Below are positions 1-6,300 of a DNA stretch of 9,137 bases, one piece after another. Position numbers and translations under genes: made by a program. The notes under the pieces are model-generated. The model searched no databases. It was not told the DNA's origin and saw only the letters and a program-made list of their open reading frames with translations. The DNA is from Capnocytophaga granulosa ATCC 51502 (GTDB lineage: Bacteria > Bacteroidota > Bacteroidia > Flavobacteriales > Flavobacteriaceae). The stretch is from assembly GCF_000411115.1 (NCBI RefSeq), contig NZ_KE150248.1, positions 1-9,137 on the forward strand, read 5' to 3'. Every line of letters starts with the position of its first letter. The stretch's first letter is position 1.

Positions 1-251
1 CCCAAACCACTGCGGTTACCCAATCGCATATCTCCCGATAAGCTCTGATAGTCAGGCGCCTCCTTGATACCTACCCATTGGCTGGTGGCCGATAGGCGTA
101 CCCGTACGTTGTTCCCTATACCCGCATAGGTGGGCATAATCAAAAATTCACTGTCGGCTAAGTACTGATTCCCCGCAGGTAACTGCAATTCTTGCCCAAT
201 CACACTCGGCATGCCTAATAGCACACATATGTATAACGCTAGTTTTTTCAT
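1..251 (-). CDS. PorP/SprF-family T9SS outer-membrane protein, N-terminal part (3' end beyond window)
   Basis: The frame opens with ATG at 251-249 and stays open to the left edge, giving 83 codons of a gene that continues outside the window. The protein starts MKKLALYICVLLGMPSVIGQ, a typical Sec signal peptide: two lysines, a hydrophobic stretch, and a probable cut near VIG-Q. The one early cysteine (C9) lies too close to the start to be a lipobox. The mature part contains QYLADSEFLIMPTYAGIGNN and then RVRLSATSQWVGIKEAPDYQ, matching the hallmark N-terminus of the PorP/SprF family (QYL...P.YAG...R....QW.G...AP). Family members are about 300-residue outer-membrane beta-barrels that help export or anchor T9SS substrates, particularly those with type B sorting domains. 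AAAGGA lies just upstream, three bases from the ATG; Bacteroidota often do not depend on such sites. It follows a large type B substrate gene by 141 bp on the same strand, so it is probably that protein's partner. Family assignment is confident; partner role and orthology to SprF are inference, so no symbol is given. Confidence 0.88.
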   Translation of the reverse strand, partial: MKKLALYICVLLGMPSVIGQELQLPAGNQYLADSEFLIMPTYAGIGNNVRVRLSATSQWVGIKEAPDYQSLSGDMRLGNRSGL

Positions 252-270
252 TATTCCTTTTTTATTTCTT

Positions 271-389
271 TTAGTTGTCAGTGGTCAGTAGTTAGTGGTT
301 AGCCGTTAGTGGTTAGTAGTCTGTGGCTAGTGGTTAGATACTCATCTCTAACCACTAATCACTAACAACTAATCTCTAACAACTAATCT
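271..389. repeat. Heptanucleotide repeat array that reverses strand midway
   Basis: On the plus strand, 271-340 reads as ten 7-bp steps, mostly of the form TTAGNNN or a one-base variant (TTAGTGG at 292 and 306, CTAGTGG at 327). A spacer heptamer CTCATCT follows at 341-347. Then 348-389 is six steps of CTAANNN (CTAACCA, CTAATCA, CTAACAA, CTAATCT, CTAACAA, CTAATCT). CTAACCA is a rotated reverse complement of TTAGTGG, so the same repeat has been inverted while the 7-bp register is kept. It also reads as a 14-bp repeat: CTAACAACTAATCT is perfect and tandem at 362-375 and 376-389, with a diverged copy at 348-361. The array fills nearly all of the gap between the two genes. Function unknown. Confidence 0.85.
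323..362 (-). repeat. Inverted repeat able to form an mRNA hairpin between the two genes
   Basis: TAGTGGTTAGA (328-338) and its exact reverse complement TCTAACCACTA (347-357) make an 11-bp stem around an 8-base loop. Pairing extends outward to 323/362 with one wobble and one mismatch. Further TTAGTGGTTAG copies at 292-302 and 306-316 are also perfect complements of 348-358, so larger alternative hairpins are possible. The hairpin sits past the double stop of the adhesin gene and 72 bases before the porP/sprF-like ATG. It is AT-rich with no T run after it in the transcript, so it is not a standard intrinsic terminator; it may weaken read-through, stabilise the upstream message, or simply be a by-product of the repeat. 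Confidence 0.6.
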
Positions 390-392
390 CTA

Positions 393-3300
393 TTACCTAA
401 ATAGTGTAAAGTGTCCTTTGAACTCTCGTGAGTCGTCTTCTTCACCCAAGGTGATGATATACCAGTAGTCGCCCGTTGGTAAGGCCTTACCATTATAAGT
501 ACCATCCCATGTCTCCCCTCGAGAGAGTTCCTTGAGCAAGCGACCATAACGGTCATAGATCTGAGTGAGGATATTTGGATACTGCTGCGTATTGCGTGGC
601 GACCAAGTATCGTTCTCTCCATCTCCGTTTGGTGTGAAGAAGCGTGGTATGTCTATATCTACAAAGTCTACATAGAACACCTGCTCGGCCGTACAGCCCT
701 TGCTGTCTTCGACCTTCGCTTCTATTCGCTTCTTGAGCTTATTGTCGCTCGGATCTACGCCTTCTGGATCTTGTATCCTTACGATATAAGTACCCTCATT
801 GCCCTTATGTACTCCATTGAAGTAGAACACATAATCTGGCACCCCATTCTTTCCTAAGAGTCTAAGCTCATTGAGGCCTGGCGGTGTTGTTGGGTCTTGT
901 ATCAAGCTGAGTTTCTCTACCACTGGCACTATCACAGGATTGGTCTCTCCCTCACAAGTGGTGCCTGCCTCTGTGTAATAGAGCTTTATTGCTCTAGGCA
1001 AGGACGTCGGTTTCACACTCACATGGTTGCGGTTGATTCTCACCTGTGCTCCCTGTCCGGAACCTGAAGCAAAAGGATAACGGCTGGTGCCTCCATCAAA
1101 GGAGTATTGCATCTTGCTGTAATCCACAGTAGCATCATCAAAGGTGATGACCACATTGCCTTCATAGGCATTATCCGTACAACTATCCTCATAGCTGGCT
1201 CTTACCTCCAAGTTAGGTGCTGCCGTCAAAGCAAACATATCAGAGGCTCCAGGACACTGCTTGCCGTCAGTGGCTCTTACTCGGTAGTTCACCCCTGGGG
1301 TCAAGCCATTGATCGTGTATGGTAACATACTGGCTCTTACATCTGGGTAGGTCTTCACTACCGCATCACTATCTACATCCACTAAGTCTAAAGTATAGAC
1401 AAACTCTGATGGCGTTCCTGTTGGTGTGCCTCCTACGACATTTATCTTCACATGTCCTAATTCTCCGTAGCATACCAAATTAGATCCATCTACCTTAGTT
1501 ACCTTTATCTCTGGTGGGTTGGCTATGGTAAATTGTTGTTCCTTGGTACAGTTCCAACGGTCTCTCACTACCAAGGTATAGTTACCCGCTGGCAAGTTAA
1601 AGAACTCATTGCTGGTCTGCAACGGACGTATCGCGCCTCTTTCAGAGTGGTACAACTCGTAATAGTAGGTTGTCTTAGGTTGTGCTGCCGTTGGGTCATC
1701 ATAAGCTCCCCCTCGTGCGTTCTCTATCTTGATATAAGCGTCTTCCGCTCCCTTACATGATACCGTTGGGATCACAGGGTCGTCATAGTCTATTGGATCG
1801 GGCTTTATCACATTCTTGACCACTTGAGTGAAGGTCTGGTCACAACCCCATGCGTCTTCTACTCGTATATCAAAGTCGGCTCCTGGTGCATTCGCCCCTG
1901 GCACTGCGGTAAAGAGCCAACGGTTATACACCTGTTGGGCTACCTGAGTATAGCTACCTCCATTGCCTGACAAGGTAACCTTATAAGGGGCTACTCCTCC
2001 CACTACCTCCACTGAGATTTCTCCTGCTCCCTCTGCACTACAATCATCCGGTACTCTGAGCTTACCTGTTACCGCTATCGGCTGGTCTGCCTGGCGGATT
2101 GTAAAGTTCGCCGGTATCTTCGTCTGACAGCCTGTGCTTTGGGAAGTGGCTGTGGCTGTATAAGCACCATAAGGTAAGGTAGCATACACTACCGATGTCT
2201 GTCCTACAGGGCCTGTTACTGTTTGCTCAAAAGTAGGATCGGTAATACCCTTTATCTTCACAGTAAAGCCTTTCGTTGCCTGATCTACGCCTCCACTATT
2301 GCTCAAATCTAAATCGGCTAAGGTGAAGGTAATCTCTCCTGTGGCGCTACCATAACACTTCACTGGCTTTTGCAAGGTGGCTGTCAAGGAGAACGTATTA
2401 GGATCTTGTACCTTATAGGTCTCTCCATAGACCACACAACCTGTTTCCTCATTGGTGGCTACCACACTATAGTTGCCCATAGGCACATCGTCAAAGGTGT
2501 GGCTTACACCGGTGGCGCCTGCCGCTACTGTAAGGGTCTTATTCTGGTGAGAGCCATCAGAGATACTCCTTAGCGATAGGCTGATGCGTATATCCTTAGT
2601 TGGTGCTGGGGCTAAAGTAGCCGTTACCGTTACCTTTTCTCCCGCATTACATGTGATATCCTGCGCCTCTGCTGAGTCTACTTTCTTCACCTTTACAAAT
2701 GGATCTATCGCCCTATCGGCTGGGAAGTCTACATCTACCGCTGTACAATCATACTGCGCATCTTCCACTCTCAATTTGTAAGTGCCGCCTTGTTCATCGT
2801 CTATACTAAATTCTGGCGCTATCAAGTCAATATTACCCGCCACTGGCGCTCCTGCCTTGAGCAAGGTAAAGCGATATACTCCACTTCCGCCCTCTATAGC
2901 GGTGATAGGCAACTTGAGTTTGGCTACCAGCTCTTGGTCTGCACTACACTTGAACTGAGTGACCTCGGACTGATCCATATCTACTTTAAGCTCCTTCACT
3001 CCCATGATCTTCACCTCCGTAGTGGTCTTACAGTCATTATTTCCTTTGGCCTCTATCGTATAGATGATACCTCTGGTATGACCATATAAGCCCTTGAAGA
3101 TGGCCTTGCGTCCTGTAGGATCTACCGTAACCTTATCATTGCTAGTGCTTGGGGTAACATTCTGATAATCACTTGGGATTGTAGCAAAATTTACCGCACT
3201 GTCATCATCAGCATAGCGCGCTGACTTTATACTAAAGGTCATCGGAAGCTCACTTCCTGGTGAGGCTAGCAAGGTGGCCACGCCGCCTCCCTTGGTCTGT

Positions 3301-6300
3301 GCCAAGGCTGGTGTGTCTCCATGGAAGCAGGTGGCATCCGCATAGCTCTGTACCAAGACTACTGGCTGTACCTTCTCACGTATGGTGATGGTTCTGCTAA
3401 ATGGACAGTTCGCATACTCGCTGTCTACTATCTCTACCCTATACTTACCTGCTTCGGTGATAGGCAAGGTGAAGTTTGTGGTTGTTTTAGTCAGTGGTGT
3501 GTCATTGACTACCACTACATCACCTCCTGAGACTTCTCTAAGTAAGCGATAGGTATAGTTATGATTGGTAGCTGGGATATAGTTGGTGATGTCTTTCACC
3601 TCTATCTCTCCATTACCTGCTGCTCCTGCCTTACATGTAAGCGGTGTCTTCTGCTCTACATTGAAGGTGAGCTTACCTGCAAACTGGAAGGTATATGGAT
3701 CGGAGGCACAACCATTCTGATCATAGATTCTGATGTCTCTACTTACATCATTGCCATACACTCTATAGATACGGCCCTGCCACTTATTTGCTTCCACTTG
3801 TATCAAACTCAATGGTTGCTTAGCAGTCTCTGGTCTTCCTGTAGGCTTGAAGGTGTAATAGTGCTGACCTGGACCTACCTTATCCATAGTTACCAATACT
3901 GTAAACTCAGTGCCCTCTACACAGATGTTCTCTATCTCTGCACTGAGGATATGTGGTGTTTCATCTTTCTTGATGGTTACCTGCTGACTTACCGTACAGT
4001 CATTCGCATCACGTACATAGACATACCATGGGTCTCCCGTGGTGGTCCCACTGGTGATCTTCTTAGTGGTGCCCTCAAAGGTCTTATCCAAGATGATCTC
4101 ACGACTGTTGGAAGTAAATACCTGTGGCTCTGCCCACTGTTGTGCCGAAGGTTCTGTTGCCAAGGTACTTATTGTATAGCGGTAAGGTGGTACCCCTTCG
4201 CTAACCTTTATTCGTACCCTTGCTGAGTTATTCGGATTCTCATCACACGAATAGTTACTTATCGGTTCTGCCTCATCCAAATGTAATGGTGTGGCTGACT
4301 GATTAACCATAAACTCCTTCGTATTCAAGATACAATTGCTTGCATCTTTTATCACCAAAACATAGTTCTTGCCTTCAGTTAAGGCTGTGGTGGTGGATTG
4401 TATGCTTGTCTTGCCTGCCACTACCGCACCACTAGTACCTGAGGCGAGAGGCGAAGGAGGAACGTGTCCTATCCTTGTATCAAACGGATATGGATATACT
4501 GCCCAGTTTACAGGGTTTGAAACGCCTGATACCTCGTAATCCAACGCTACACTTCCTCCCGCGCCACACTTGTTAGGTAAGCGGTTGGCCGTAATGGTGG
4601 TGCTCGGTGTAGGCGGTGGCGTATCCACTGCCGGCTTGGTTACCGTTGTACAACTATTATACCTAATCATCAGTCTATAAGGTACATTCCTTAGAACTGT
4701 TATCTTAAGACGTACTTTTCTATAGGTATCTGGGTTATCTGTCGTTAAAGGTTCAAGTATCTGCGCGGCTGTATAAGGCGGATCTATATACTGCTGTAAC
4801 GCATTATTAGGCTCTGCCGAATTATACACAGCTACATGCAACTGGCTAGGATCTATGGTGCCTGGTGGATTAGTACCATCCTGTTCCCAGAAGTCTAAGG
4901 TGATCTCATCTTCATCACAGCTATTGCCCTGGCGACTTACCTCTTTTACCTTTATATTCGTTCCGCCTATCTCCTGTGCTGGCATTTTTACCATACAGCC
5001 TGTGGTTTTATTGACTACGGCTGGATAGTAAGTGCCTTCTTTTAGTCTTATAGTAGCTGTACCTGAAATTTCTGCATTAAAGTCTGCTCTGGCAGGGGTT
5101 TCCTGATTGGACAAGTCATAAGCAGTGGCCAAAGAGGTATAAAGATCATCCGTATAGACTGCTATATAGTAATCATCCCGCAAATTAGGATTGTTAAAGC
5201 TGATCTTTAGATGTCCTAAAGCAAGTGGCCCACTGGAGCAAGTTGCATTTTTAACCTCATCCATGTTTGCCGTAGGGGCTGGTTTTTCTTTTACCTCCAC
5301 TACCTTGTGGGTGGTACAACCTTTGGCATCCTTAAGCTCTACATAGTAAAATCCTGCACTTAGACCTCGGCCGTTCTGCTTGTCTGCCGCTACTGCACCT
5401 AATTTTGCATGAGAACTATTCGATTCGTAAAGCGTGATTGTATAAGGGGCTACCCCTTTAGTCCTATCTATGGCCTCTTCCATAGGAAGGTATACACTAC
5501 CATTGAACACTCCTATCACTCCATCAGAGGCTCCTGCACAGGCAATTGTACTGCCTGTAAGCCCTGGAGTGGACAACAACACTGGATCTTCCTTCCTTAT
5601 TTCTTGGCTAACGGTCTGCTTACAACCATTGGCATCTGTGATTAGGAAGTGGTACATGCCCTCTGTCTTTATCGTTGCCTTATAGGTTACTGTCGTTCCC
5701 GCTGCCTCTGTGATCACTACATTGCCGCCGTCATTGTCACTCATAGGATTATAACCTGTTATATCCGATGCTTGACCTCCTCGCTTCCATTGCATGTTAT
5801 AACTACCGCTTATCTTAGCACCTCCTCTGACCGTTATCGTTACTTCTTCCTGTGGTGTATCACAGCCATAAGCGCCATCGGTGGTGCGACCTACTTCTAA
5901 GGCCTCACTGATGTAGACATCCTCTATGTCTGTCTTACAGTTCAAGCGGTCTCTTACTTGTATCTTATAAGGGGTGCCACTTGGCGCTAAGTTATCAAAC
6001 TCATACTGGGTTGGGTTGCCTGGGTCACTTACCCAAGTGGCGCCTCCGTCCTTGCTGAACTCATAGCCTCCATTGCCATCCTGTACCTCTACTATGATGC
6101 TGCCTGTGCCTCCTACACTCAAGCACTTAGTGGCATTGATCGTAGCTGAAACTTCCTTCTTAGCAGGGATCGCCTTGCGCTCTACCGCACTCTCACAGGA
6201 GTGGCTGTCTTTTACCTTGAACTCATAAGTGGTATTGTCATCCAAGTCTTTTACCTCGCCCGTATTACCTGTCCACTCTACTGTGGCTGGTGTAAAGCTT

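Noticed and set aside
195..251. Lipoprotein signal on the PorP/SprF-like protein because of an early cysteine.
   Set aside because: C9 comes within the hydrophobic core with no complete lipobox before it; an ordinary Sec signal with a cut near VIG-Q fits better and matches the family.
323..362. Intrinsic terminator for the adhesin gene.
   Set aside because: The stem is AT-rich and no T run follows it in the direction of transcription. Kept only as a hairpin of unknown role.
271..389. CRISPR-like array.
   Set aside because: Units are 7 or 14 bp with no unique spacers, and no cas genes are present. It is a simple repeat.
252..392. A Bacteroidota promoter (TAnnTTTG with an upstream TTG) for the porP/sprF-like gene.
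   Set aside because: I found no TAnnTTTG match on the minus strand in the gap. The gene may be read from the adhesin transcript or from a promoter I cannot recognise.
383..622. A 79-codon minus-strand frame overlapping the sorting domain in another phase.
   Set aside because: It has no domain features, and the overlapping frame encodes an unmistakable type B sorting domain.
3561..4226. A 221-codon open frame on the plus strand, antisense to the adhesin gene.
   Set aside because: It lies wholly inside the repeat array coding region, and its translation is a cysteine-, tyrosine- and isoleucine-rich string with no recognisable domain. The minus-strand protein has clear domains throughout, so this is a shadow.
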